This document shows, in pieces, positions 43,979 through 51,975 of a stretch of DNA of 64,000 nucleotides (within the stretch, counting starts at the first letter, position 1; each line of letters starts with the position of its first letter). The notes under the pieces are model-generated. The model searched no databases. It had not been told where the DNA came from and saw nothing but the letters and a program-made list of their open reading frames with translations. The position numbers and the translations under genes were made by a program. The stretch comes from Mycobacterium sp. OTB74 (GTDB taxonomy: Bacteria > Actinomycetota > Actinomycetes > Mycobacteriales > Mycobacteriaceae), in contig NZ_JARXVD010000013.1 in NCBI RefSeq assembly GCF_029892685.1, positions 1 through 64,000 on the forward strand. Direction: 5' to 3'.

Positions 43979-45397
43979 TCAGCGGGCCCGCCACCAGCCG
44001 ACGGCGAGATCGGCAGCGATGAACGCGACCAGCGATAGCCCGAACAGCGGGGCGAAATAGCCGAACCCCACGAGCCCGACGAGCACCAGCGCGGCCTCAT
44101 ACGGCCGCAGCGCGGCCAGCACCGACGGCCCGGCACCCGCTCGCGCCGCCGGTGGCCCCGTGGGCAGCCGCAGATTCCCGGCAGGCCGGCGACGCCACCA
44201 CATCCGGTACCCGAGCAGCATCCCGACAATCATCGCGACGGTGACCGCAATCAGGGCCACCTGGTTGAGCACGCCGAACAGAATCCCCATGTGCGCACCC
44301 ACGATCCAGTCGGCGAGCTTGGCCATCAACGGCCAGTCGGCGAAGTTCAGGCGTTCTGTCACCACGCCGGTGTCGGGGTCGACGACGATGGCGTCATACC
44401 GGGTGGGCCAGTCCCGCTTGTTCTCGTCGACCCGCCAACCGTGCCCCGGCTCGGACGGCGGATACATCCAGATCGGGTTGCTCAGATGTGCGTCCTGCGC
44501 GGCCTGCAGTGCGGTGTCGATGCCGTGCAGCGTGCTCGAATGGTCGTGCTGGTCGTGCGGCGCTGAGTGGTGCGACCCCGCGGTGTGCGGCTGCTCAGTT
44601 TGCGACAGCTCGGTCGTCGGCAGCGCGGTATCCACCGACGGGGTCGTCCAACTCAGTTCAGATCGCAACTCGGCAACGTTGGCCCCGGCAAAACGCGACC
44701 ACGTCAGGCCCGAAACCGCAAGCAGCGCAACGGCTGCCAGGGTCCACACCCCGAGTGCGCCATGCCAGGACAAAAGCCGCCGCCGGCCAGACGCCCGCAG
44801 ATCCGGGATGACCAGACGCCGACCGCGCTGCTGACCAAGCCACAGCAACAGACCGGCCCCTGCGATCACCCACAACCAGCTGGCGGCCAGCTCGCTGTAG
44901 TTGCGGCCGAGCGCCCCCAGGTGGAGGTTGCGATGCAGCTCGTCGAACCAGGCCCGTACCGGCAGCCATTGGCCGTAAGTGGTCAGCGCTCCGCGGACCG
45001 CTCCCGTGTAGGGGTCGACGAACACCGTGCGGCCGTAGTCCGGCGGCACGTCGTCAACGGCGAGGGTCACCTGCGTCGTCTCGGTCGGGCTGGTTGGCGG
45101 CCGGATGCTGGCTACGGTGCCTTCCGGATGGGCCGCCCGCGCCGAAGACACCTGCTCGGCCAGCGGCAGCTGGCGCTCGCCGACCGCATCGACGGTGAGT
45201 TCGTGCCGGTGCACCGCGTCATCGATCTGCGGCACCACCGCGTAAAGCAGGCCCGTGATGGCAGCCACCAGGACAAACGGGGCGACGAACAGGCCCGCAT
45301 AAAAGTGAAGTCGCACCAACAGCGGCCGGAACCGTGTCCAGGCCGACCGGTCCGGGGAGCCGGTTGAGCGGGGTTCTTGCAGCGGTGTTGGACTCAC
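43979..45397 (-). CDS. PepSY-associated membrane protein with His-rich loop
   Basis: 472 residues from GTG 45397. Four or more membrane segments: RFRPLLVRLHFYAGLFVAPFVLVAAITGLLY at the N-terminus is the PepSY_TM signature, followed by an exported domain and DELHRNLHLGALGRNYSELAASW. A loop near residues 270-295 is His-rich (SHHSAPHDQHDHSS), suiting metal binding. Related proteins occur as ferric or copper reductase-like or siderophore-associated components. It is divergent from the CtaG/CopD gene and has a SigC-type promoter element. Confidence 0.85.
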   Translation of the reverse strand: MSPTPLQEPRSTGSPDRSAWTRFRPLLVRLHFYAGLFVAPFVLVAAITGLLYAVVPQIDDAVHRHELTVDAVGERQLPLAEQVSSARAAHPEGTVASIRPPTSPTETTQVTLAVDDVPPDYGRTVFVDPYTGAVRGALTTYGQWLPVRAWFDELHRNLHLGALGRNYSELAASWLWVIAGAGLLLWLGQQRGRRLVIPDLRASGRRRLLSWHGALGVWTLAAVALLAVSGLTWSRFAGANVAELRSELSWTTPSVDTALPTTELSQTEQPHTAGSHHSAPHDQHDHSSTLHGIDTALQAAQDAHLSNPIWMYPPSEPGHGWRVDENKRDWPTRYDAIVVDPDTGVVTERLNFADWPLMAKLADWIVGAHMGILFGVLNQVALIAVTVAMIVGMLLGYRMWWRRRPAGNLRLPTGPPAARAGAGPSVLAALRPYEAALVLVGLVGFGYFAPLFGLSLVAFIAADLAVGWWRAR

Positions 45398-45452
45398 GAT
45401 GGCAGCAGCTCTCAACTCTCGATGGGCACAGCAGTCTGAGATATCGCTGCAT

Positions 45453-45481
45453 TGGTCGGTGTCCGAGCGCGAAAAGTTCCC
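45453..45481 (-). promoter_or_regulatory. Candidate SigC promoter 2 (PepSY gene)
   Basis: On the minus strand GGGAAC, 17 bases, CGACCA followed by ATG. It lies 55 bases before the GTG of the PepSY gene. Confidence 0.7.
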
Positions 45482-45516
45482 GGCCGTCCAACGGCCGCTA
45501 CGACGACTCGTCGTAG
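45482..45516. promoter_or_regulatory. Two adjacent palindromes in the divergent copper promoter region
   Basis: GGCCGT-cca-ACGGCC at 45482-45496 and CTACGACGA-c-TCGTCGTAG at 45498-45516, both perfect. The second overlaps a TAGACT -10 candidate (45514-45519) for the plus-strand CtaG/CopD gene, and the first abuts the -35 of the PepSY promoter. They look like a repressor operator. Confidence 0.6.
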
Positions 45517-45556
45517 ACTGGCTGTGATTGGTTGTCTGCTGGAAGGCCGGTATCTC

Positions 45557-47500
45557 ATGGGCTCGAACCCCACTCGGGCCGGACGCGTTGCCCTGCCGGT
45601 CGTCGGCTACTTGATCGCGGTAGCTGCGCTGATCGGATACGCCGTGGCCTCCGGCAGCCATCGCTTTGTCGCCACCGGCGACACCTACCCCGGCCTTCTC
45701 ACCGCATGCGCCGAGCCCATCGGCTATTTCACCGCGACCCTGGCCGGGGCCATCTGCCTCGGCGGGCTGGCCTACATAGTGACCACCGCGCGGCCCGATA
45801 CGAACGGGCTGATCGACCCGCCGGCGTACCGCGTTCACCTTGTGCTGGAACGAGTTTCGCTGGTGTGGGTGGCTGCGGCTGCGATCATGGTGGTGGTTCA
45901 GGCGGCAAACAACTCAGGCGCCTCGGCCGTGCGACTGATCACCAGCGGGACCGTGGGCGATGCGATCGCCGCCTCCGAGATGTCACGGGCTTGGATCGCC
46001 ACCACCCTCTTCGCCGCGGCGGTGGCGATCACGCTGCGGTTCACCGTGCGGTGGGTCGCGATGTGTGTCTTGTTGCTACCCAGCCTAATCGGGGTGCTGG
46101 CGTTGCCCGTCAACGGCAACGCGTCACAGGGGCCCAGCCACGACTATGCAACCAGTTCGATGATCGTGTTCGCCGTCGCAGTGGCGGTGCTGTCCGGCAT
46201 GAAAATCGCGGCGGCCATCAGCCCACCGTCCGCTGACCTGCAGCGCCGCCTCACGCTTCTGACCACGGTGTGCGCGGCGGTGGCCTTGGTCTACGGCGCG
46301 ATGCTGCTGCCCCTGCTGCTCGGCTCAGGTGGGCTGACCGGTGACGGCTATGGCCGACTGGCGATCGTGGCCGCCCTGGCGTTGGGCGCAACCCTGGTGC
46401 TCGACGTGGTGGCACTGCGCCGCGGCACCGGCGGAAGCTCGGCGGTGGTGCTGTTGGTGATCACCGCGCTGGCCGCACTGTCGGCGATGGCGGTGCAGAC
46501 GGCGCCGCGATTCCTGGAGCACCAGTTCACCACCTGGGACATCTTCCTCGGCTACGAACTGCCCGACCCACCGAATGTGATTCGGATACTGACGGTTTGG
46601 CGGTTGGACACCTTCATCGGCGTCGGGGCGCTGGTGCTGGCCGCGGCGTATCTGTATGCCTACTTGCGGCTGCGCAGACGCGGCGACGAGTGGCCGGTGG
46701 GTCGACTTGTGGCGTGGCTGATCGGTTGTGCCGCACTGTTTTTCACCAGTAGCTCGGGCATGAAGGCCTACGGGTCGGCGATGTTCAGCGTCCACATGGG
46801 CGAGCACATGACGCTCAACATGTTCATCCCGGTGTTGCTGGTGCTGGGCGGACCCGTCACCCTGGCACTGCGCGCCCTGCCTCCGGCAGGCGAGGGCGCA
46901 CCGCCCGGACCTCGGGAATGGGTGCTGCGCCTGGTGCATTCGAAGGTGACGGCGTTCATCTCGCACCCCGTGGTCGCCTTCGTGCTGTTCGTCGCGTCGC
47001 TCTACATCGTGTACTTCACCCCGATCTTCAACACCCTGGTGCGCTATCACTGGGGTCACGAGCTGATGAGCGTGCATTTCCTGCTGGTGGGCTACCTGTT
47101 CTACTGGGGCATCATCGGTATCGACCCGGGGCCCAAGCGGCTGCCGTTCCTGGGCCGACTCGGATTGTTGTTCGCGGTCATGCCTTTTCATGCGTTCTTC
47201 GGCATTGCGACCATGACCATGACCTCGACGATCGGCGGCCCGTTCTACCGATTCGTCGACCTGCCGTGGCTGCACAGCATCAACGCGGACCAGCACCTGG
47301 GCGGCGCGATCGCCTGGGGTTCAAGCGAATTGCCGGTCATCGTGGTGGTGATTGCATTGGTATCGCAGTGGGCCCGCCAGGATCGCCGCGCAGCGGTTCG
47401 CACCGACCGGCACGCCGACGCCAGCTACGGCGACGACGACCTGGACGCCTACAACGCGATGTTGCGTGAGTTGGCCCAGGGCCGAGGGCCCCGGCAGTAG
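45557..47500 (+). CDS. CopD/CtaG two-domain membrane protein (Rv0102-like)
   Basis: 647 residues from ATG 45557 with GGAAGG upstream. About 16 membrane segments. The first half resembles CopD copper-uptake membrane proteins; the second half has the CtaG_Caa3 features (VHMGEHMTLNMFIPVLLVLGGP, VRYHWGHELMSVHFLLVGYLFYW, MPFHAFFGIATMTM) rich in membrane His and Met. Such proteins move copper across the membrane or to cytochrome oxidase. It is convergent with the ctpB gene, the same arrangement I recall for Rv0102 and ctpB (Rv0103c) in M. tuberculosis. Confidence 0.85.
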   Translation: MGSNPTRAGRVALPVVGYLIAVAALIGYAVASGSHRFVATGDTYPGLLTACAEPIGYFTATLAGAICLGGLAYIVTTARPDTNGLIDPPAYRVHLVLERVSLVWVAAAAIMVVVQAANNSGASAVRLITSGTVGDAIAASEMSRAWIATTLFAAAVAITLRFTVRWVAMCVLLLPSLIGVLALPVNGNASQGPSHDYATSSMIVFAVAVAVLSGMKIAAAISPPSADLQRRLTLLTTVCAAVALVYGAMLLPLLLGSGGLTGDGYGRLAIVAALALGATLVLDVVALRRGTGGSSAVVLLVITALAALSAMAVQTAPRFLEHQFTTWDIFLGYELPDPPNVIRILTVWRLDTFIGVGALVLAAAYLYAYLRLRRRGDEWPVGRLVAWLIGCAALFFTSSSGMKAYGSAMFSVHMGEHMTLNMFIPVLLVLGGPVTLALRALPPAGEGAPPGPREWVLRLVHSKVTAFISHPVVAFVLFVASLYIVYFTPIFNTLVRYHWGHELMSVHFLLVGYLFYWGIIGIDPGPKRLPFLGRLGLLFAVMPFHAFFGIATMTMTSTIGGPFYRFVDLPWLHSINADQHLGGAIAWGSSELPVIVVVIALVSQWARQDRRAAVRTDRHADASYGDDDLDAYNAMLRELAQGRGPRQ

Positions 47501-47533
47501 AGCCGTTACCGACTGCACTGCCTGATTGGCGGC

Positions 47534-49753
47534 TCAGCCGCCGAAGTTCCTCAGGCGCAGGCTGTTCGACACCACAAAGAACGACGAGAACGCCATCGCA
47601 CCACCGGCGATCAGCGGGTTCAACAGCCCGGCAGCCGCAATCGGAATCGCCGCGATGTTGTAGCCGAACGCCCACACCAGGTTCATCCGGATGGTGCGCA
47701 TGGTGGCCCTGGCCAGATCAAGGGCCTGCGGCACCACGTCCAGACTGTCCCGGACCAGGATGATGTCGGCCGCACCGATTGCGACGTCGGTACCCCGGCC
47801 GATCGCCAATCCCAGGTCGGCGCAGGCCAATGCGGGGCCGTCGTTGATCCCATCGCCCACCATGGCCACCATGCGTCCGCTGTCTCGCAACTGCTGGATG
47901 ACGTCGACCTTGCCATCGGGCAGCACATCGGCGATGACGTCGTCGATACCGACAGCAGCGCCCACAGCGGCCGCGGCCGCGGCATTGTCACCGGTCAGCA
48001 CAATGGTTTTCAGCCCGCGCTCCTGTAATGCCGCAACAGCGCCGGCCGCCGAGTCGCGAACCGCGTCGGACACTGCGACCGCACCACACAACTCGTCGTC
48101 GACGGAGACGAAAACGACTGTTTCGCCGCGTGATTCAGCCGTCCGGCGCCCCTCGGTCAACGCCGCGGGGACAGCGCCGGCGAACCACCCCGGCTTGCCG
48201 ACCTTGACGCGACGCTCCCCCACCACGCCGGTCACACCACGGCCGGGTGCGGCCTGAAAGTCACTGACCGACTCAGGATTCGGCGACGCCGTTGTAATAG
48301 CAACCGCCACTGCATGTTCCGATGCCGATTCCACCGCGGCCGCCAGCGCCAGCACCTGGTCGGGATCCCAGCCGTCGACGACGGTGACGGCAGTGACCGC
48401 GAGCCGACCGGTGGTAAGCGTCCCGGTCTTGTCGAAAACCACGGTGTCCACCGCGCGAATGGCTTCCAGCGCCCGGTAACCCTTGAGGAAGATGCCCAAC
48501 TGAGCGCCGCGCCCAGAGGCCACCATCATGGCCGTCGGTGTCGCCAAGCCCAGCGCGCACGGGCAGGCGATGACCAGCACGGCCAGTGCTGCGGCGAATG
48601 CCTTGTCCGCGCCCGCTCCGGACAGGGCCCAGCCGGCAGCGGTCGAGGCAGCAATGGCGAACACGCACGGGACGAACACCGAGGAAATCCGGTCGGCAAG
48701 TCGCTGCGCCTGCGCCTTCTGTGCCTGTGCTTCCTCGACCAGTCGCACCATGCCGGCAAACTGCGTGTCGGCGCCCACCGCGGCGGCCTCGACGATCAGC
48801 CGGCCGTCCAGCACCACCGTCCCGCCGACCACGCTGCTGCCCTCGGAGGCTCGCACTGGCTTGGCTTCGCCGGTCATGGCGCTCATATCGACCGCGGCGC
48901 TGCCCTCGACTACCAGGCCGTCGGCGGCGATGGTCTGCCCGGGCCGCACCACGAACTTCTGTCCTTCGGACAGTTCCTCGGCCGGAATCGTCATCTCGGC
49001 CCCATCGGCCAGCAGGATCGTGACGTTCTTGGCGCTGAGTGCAGCCAATGCACGCAGCGCACTGCCGGCTTTCGACTTGGCTCGGGCCTCGAAGTAGCGG
49101 CCAGCCAGCACGAACACCGTCACCCCGGCAGCCACCTCCAGATAGATGGAGTCGCTGCTGGTCAGGGCCTGCCAGACACCATGCACCTCACGCGTGTGAT
49201 GGCCGATGAAGATGGTGTACATCGACCACGAGGTGGCCGCGGTGACGCCGACCGAGATCAGCGTCTCCATGGACGCCGCGCCGTGCCGGGCGTTGCGCAG
49301 CGCGACCCGATGGAACGGCCAAGCCGCCCAGGTGACCACCGGCGCGGCCAATGCGGTCAGCACCCATTCCCACCCGGGAATTCGGGTGCTGGGGACCACC
49401 GCGAACATCACCGACAGGTCGGCCAGCGGCACGAACAGCACCGCTGCCACCGCGAGTCGGCGCAGCAGGTCGCGGGCCGTGTTGAGGTCTTCGTCGGGCT
49501 GGTCCTGCGGGGGCGTGCCCGAGCGCAGCGCAGCCTGGTAGCCGGCCTTGCCGACGATCTCGCACAGTTCGGCGTCGTCGAGTTCGGCGGGGGCATCGAT
49601 GGTGGCGACCCTGGTGGCGTAATTCACCGAGGCGTGCACGCCGGGTAGCTTGTTCAGGGTCTTCTGCACCCGCGCGGCACAGGCGCCACAGGACATCCCT
49701 GTAACGTCCAGTTGGACGCGCCGGTCGGTCCCGTCAACTACAGGGGCCGTCAT
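47534..49753 (-). CDS. ctpB: CtpB-type copper P-type ATPase
   Basis: 739 residues from ATG 49753 with GAGGAG upstream. Cytosolic metal-binding domain with GMSCGAC (Cys 22 and 25), eight membrane helices, the CPC transport motif (IACPCALGLATP, about 397), phosphorylation site DKTGT (about 440) and GDGINDGPAL (about 634). It pumps copper(I) across the inner membrane using ATP. Wording around AAPVVTWAAWPFHRVALRNARH and the C-terminal SSFFVVSNSLRLRNFGG closely matches CtpB/CtpA as I recall them. It has a SigC-type promoter and is divergent from sigC. Confidence 0.92.
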   Translation of the reverse strand: MTAPVVDGTDRRVQLDVTGMSCGACAARVQKTLNKLPGVHASVNYATRVATIDAPAELDDAELCEIVGKAGYQAALRSGTPPQDQPDEDLNTARDLLRRLAVAAVLFVPLADLSVMFAVVPSTRIPGWEWVLTALAAPVVTWAAWPFHRVALRNARHGAASMETLISVGVTAATSWSMYTIFIGHHTREVHGVWQALTSSDSIYLEVAAGVTVFVLAGRYFEARAKSKAGSALRALAALSAKNVTILLADGAEMTIPAEELSEGQKFVVRPGQTIAADGLVVEGSAAVDMSAMTGEAKPVRASEGSSVVGGTVVLDGRLIVEAAAVGADTQFAGMVRLVEEAQAQKAQAQRLADRISSVFVPCVFAIAASTAAGWALSGAGADKAFAAALAVLVIACPCALGLATPTAMMVASGRGAQLGIFLKGYRALEAIRAVDTVVFDKTGTLTTGRLAVTAVTVVDGWDPDQVLALAAAVESASEHAVAVAITTASPNPESVSDFQAAPGRGVTGVVGERRVKVGKPGWFAGAVPAALTEGRRTAESRGETVVFVSVDDELCGAVAVSDAVRDSAAGAVAALQERGLKTIVLTGDNAAAAAAVGAAVGIDDVIADVLPDGKVDVIQQLRDSGRMVAMVGDGINDGPALACADLGLAIGRGTDVAIGAADIILVRDSLDVVPQALDLARATMRTIRMNLVWAFGYNIAAIPIAAAGLLNPLIAGGAMAFSSFFVVSNSLRLRNFGG

Positions 49754-49784
49754 GTTTCTCCTCTTCCGCGGATGTCTCATTCAT

Positions 49785-49813
49785 TAGTCGCGCCGCACCG
49801 CCCGTCGGTTCCC
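49785..49813 (-). promoter_or_regulatory. Candidate SigC promoter 3 (ctpB)
   Basis: On the minus strand GGGAAC, 17 bases, CGACTA followed by ATG. The -10 ends 31 bases before the ctpB ATG, in the gap shared with sigC. Confidence 0.7.
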
Positions 49814-49828
49814 GCCGGAATCGTCCGC

Positions 49829-49834
49829 TAGGGT
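49829..49834 (+). promoter_or_regulatory. Candidate leaderless promoter of sigC
   Basis: TAGGGT ends six bases before the sigC GTG, the usual distance for a leaderless transcript from a housekeeping-type -10. No GGGAAC-N17-CGACYA element precedes sigC, so it may not drive itself. Confidence 0.45.
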
Positions 49835-49840
49835 CGGCCC

Positions 49841-50407
49841 GTGAGTTTCCGCGGCGACGACGATCAGGTCACCCGGCTGGCACTGGCCGCCGGACGGGGC
49901 GATCGTGCCGCATTGGACCAGTTCATCAAGGCTACCCAGGCCGATGTCTGGCGCACAGTCGCCTACCTGGCAGAGCCGGCCAGCGCCGACGACCTGACCC
50001 AGGAAACCTATCTGCGCGCACTGGGGTCACTGCCCCGGTTCACCGGCCGCTCGACGGCACGGACCTGGCTGTTGTCGATCGCCCGACGGGTGGTGGTGGA
50101 CCAGATCCGGCGCAAGCAGGCTCGCCCGCGCACCGTAGCGGGGGTCGAACCGGAGGCCATCGAGACCGCGGCCGAGATGCGTCGTCGGAGTTCTTCACGG
50201 TTCGAGGACATCGTCGAAATCCGGCTGCTGCTCGACGGTATCGATACCGACCGCCGCGACGCGCTGCTGCTCACCCAAGTGCTGGGCCTGTCCTATGCCG
50301 AGGCCGCCGAAGTGTGTGGCTGCCCGGTCGGGACCATCCGCTCTCGGGTGGCTCGGGCGCGTGATGACCTGTTGCGGGCAGGGCAGCACGACCAGAGCGC
50401 AGGCTAG
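49841..50407 (+). CDS. sigC: SigC, ECF RNA polymerase sigma factor
   Basis: 188 residues from GTG 49841. Region 2: ADDLTQETYLRALGSLPRF and STARTWLLSIARRVVVDQIRRKQARPRT, recognising the -10. Region 4: DALLLTQVLGLSYAEAAEVCGCPVGTIRSRVARARDDLL, recognising the -35. The wording is very close to M. tuberculosis SigC (Rv2069) as I recall it. SigC there has been tied to copper acquisition and to ctpB. M. smegmatis is reported to lack sigC, so this host is not M. smegmatis. It sits inside the copper block, divergent from ctpB. Confidence 0.92.
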   Translation: MSFRGDDDQVTRLALAAGRGDRAALDQFIKATQADVWRTVAYLAEPASADDLTQETYLRALGSLPRFTGRSTARTWLLSIARRVVVDQIRRKQARPRTVAGVEPEAIETAAEMRRRSSSRFEDIVEIRLLLDGIDTDRRDALLLTQVLGLSYAEAAEVCGCPVGTIRSRVARARDDLLRAGQHDQSAG

Positions 50408-50483
50408 TTCCATCGAGATTGCCGCCGGTTAGCCCATGTGCAGCGCCATAGACTGAGCAGGACGTACGGGGGAGGTCAACTGC

Positions 50484-50984
50484 ATGGGCGCGTTGGATGC
50501 CTTCAATTCGATCTGGAGTCAGGCGCGGGCCACGTTCGGCGAGGGCGTCCCGGTCGACGGCACCTCGTATGACAAGAGCGCGCAATTCCGGGACCTCCAG
50601 TCACAAACCCAGGCGGCGGCTCCCGGGGCGCACTGGACGGGACCAGCGGCAGACAACTATGCCGATGCCAACGACGCCCACGCCCGCAAGTTCGGCCGGA
50701 TGGCCGAACTCGATCAGAAATTGGGTGCGGAAGTAACCCGGTCAGCCGAGGCCGTCATGGCCGGCCGCCGCGACTTGGAATCGGTGCGGCAATGGGTGAA
50801 CGACGCCGCCGCTGGACTGCCGAAGACCGCCGCCGGGGATGCGCAGCTGTATGCGGCCGTCTCCAAGGGCAGCGGCGAAATCGCCGACATCATCAAACGG
50901 ACGCACGGTGAAATGGTGTCCGTCACGAGGCGGGTGAACGACATCAAAGCAGGGTGGGACGAACTTCGTAACCATCAGAATTAA
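50484..50984 (+). CDS. EspA/EspE-like type VII secretion protein
   Basis: 166 residues with GGGGGAGG upstream. Helical hairpin with a WTGPAADNYADANDAHARKF segment matching the W-x-G plus Y pattern of EspA/EspE N-domains, and VRQWVNDAAAGLP and SGEIADIIKRTHGEM helices later. It lacks the long C-terminal part of EspA. Such proteins are usually exported by ESX systems with a partner; none is evident next to it, although a broken small membrane gene follows. Confidence 0.7.
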   Translation: MGALDAFNSIWSQARATFGEGVPVDGTSYDKSAQFRDLQSQTQAAAPGAHWTGPAADNYADANDAHARKFGRMAELDQKLGAEVTRSAEAVMAGRRDLESVRQWVNDAAAGLPKTAAGDAQLYAAVSKGSGEIADIIKRTHGEMVSVTRRVNDIKAGWDELRNHQN

Positions 50985-51018
50985 GCCGGCGTTTGCGATC
51001 AGACAGGTTTCAACGCCG

Positions 51019-51280
51019 ATGCCAAATAACTTGCCGCATTTGAATAGGCGGGCCTGGGGTGTCGCCACCCGGTGGTCACCCGTTGTCATCCAAGTTGTTC
51101 TGGCCGTGCTCGTCGTGATGATGTGTGCTGCCGATAATCGCTCTCGATGCGCTCGTCGCATTCGGGCTGACACGGGGTGGCGGGAAGATCGCGCAGATCG
51201 GGCAGGGCATGCTCGTCGGCTGCTTGGCGCCAGTGGTTACTTTGGTTCTGGCCGTTCCTGTCTTCCTTCTGCTCAGGTGA
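51019..51280 (+). pseudogene. Frameshifted small two-helix membrane protein
   Basis: From ATG 51019 the first frame gives a basic N-terminus and a hydrophobic helix (VVIQVVLAVLVVMM), then turns non-hydrophobic near 51124. In the next frame the sequence from 51125 continues as VLPIIALDALVAFGLTRGGG and ends in a second helix (APVVTLVLAVPVFLLLR) with stop at 51278-51280. One indel in the repetitive gtgatgatgtgtg stretch would restore an 87-residue protein. It may be decayed, or be two short overlapping genes. It occupies most of the 361-base gap after the EspA-like gene. Confidence 0.55.
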
Positions 51281-51309
51281 CGTGCGTAGGCCACGAGTCG
51301 TACATCCCA

Positions 51310-51338
51310 GGGAACCAAACCGCACTCCCCTGCGACTA
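51310..51338 (+). promoter_or_regulatory. Candidate SigC promoter 4 (DUF5134-ycnI-copCD operon)
   Basis: GGGAAC, 17 bases, CGACTA. The -10 ends seven bases before GTG 51346, so the operon transcript is probably leaderless. Same spacing and -10 as at ctpB. Confidence 0.7.
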
Positions 51339-51345
51339 ACTACAT

Positions 51346-51942
51346 GTGATCGACCAATCCGCCCTGCGCTGGGCGCTGACCGCGGTGTTCGTCGTCGCGA
51401 CCGTCCTGTTCGTCGTTGCGGGCCGACGTGCCAGCAGGTGCACCGACCAGACCGGTGTGCCGTTCACCGTGTGGACGCTGCATGCGCTGGCCTCCATCGT
51501 GATGATCGCAATGCTCTGGCCAGTCGGTATGCGGGTCTCACCGCTGCTCTACGTGCTGGTATTCACCGGCTGTGCGCTGTACTTCGCCTACCTCGCGCTG
51601 TTCGGAGACCGACTGCCGCACCCCATCTACCACTGCACGATGATGGCCGCAATGGCGCTGATGGGCCTGTTGATGGCGCCCAACTCAGCAACCCCGCCGA
51701 TGACGCACGCCGGGCATCAGATGTCACACGGCTCGCACATGGCGATGGCCGAAGCGGCGCATCCCATACCCCACCTGCCGACGCCAACCTGGTTGACCGC
51801 GACTTCGACCACGCTGGCAGTCGGTTTCGCCGTCGCCTCCCTGTGGTGGTTCTACCTGCTGGTTCGTGGGCCGCAACGCCCCTACGCCGACCTGTTGATG
51901 GCGCTCGGCATGACCGCCGCCTTCGCCGCCATGGCGGCCTGA
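51346..51942 (+). CDS. DUF5134 membrane protein with His/Met-rich loop
   Basis: 198 residues with about six membrane helices. Between helices 4 and 5 is a loop dense in metal ligands (MTHAGHQMSHGSHMAMAEAAH, about residues 106-127), suggesting copper binding. Helices contain further His (HPIYHCTMMAAMAL). DUF5134 proteins accompany copper genes in actinobacteria. It leads the operon with the YcnI and CopCD genes. Confidence 0.8.
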   Translation: MIDQSALRWALTAVFVVATVLFVVAGRRASRCTDQTGVPFTVWTLHALASIVMIAMLWPVGMRVSPLLYVLVFTGCALYFAYLALFGDRLPHPIYHCTMMAAMALMGLLMAPNSATPPMTHAGHQMSHGSHMAMAEAAHPIPHLPTPTWLTATSTTLAVGFAVASLWWFYLLVRGPQRPYADLLMALGMTAAFAAMAA

Positions 51943-51975
51943 CACCCACCCCCATCCGCTCCCGAGAGGACACTC

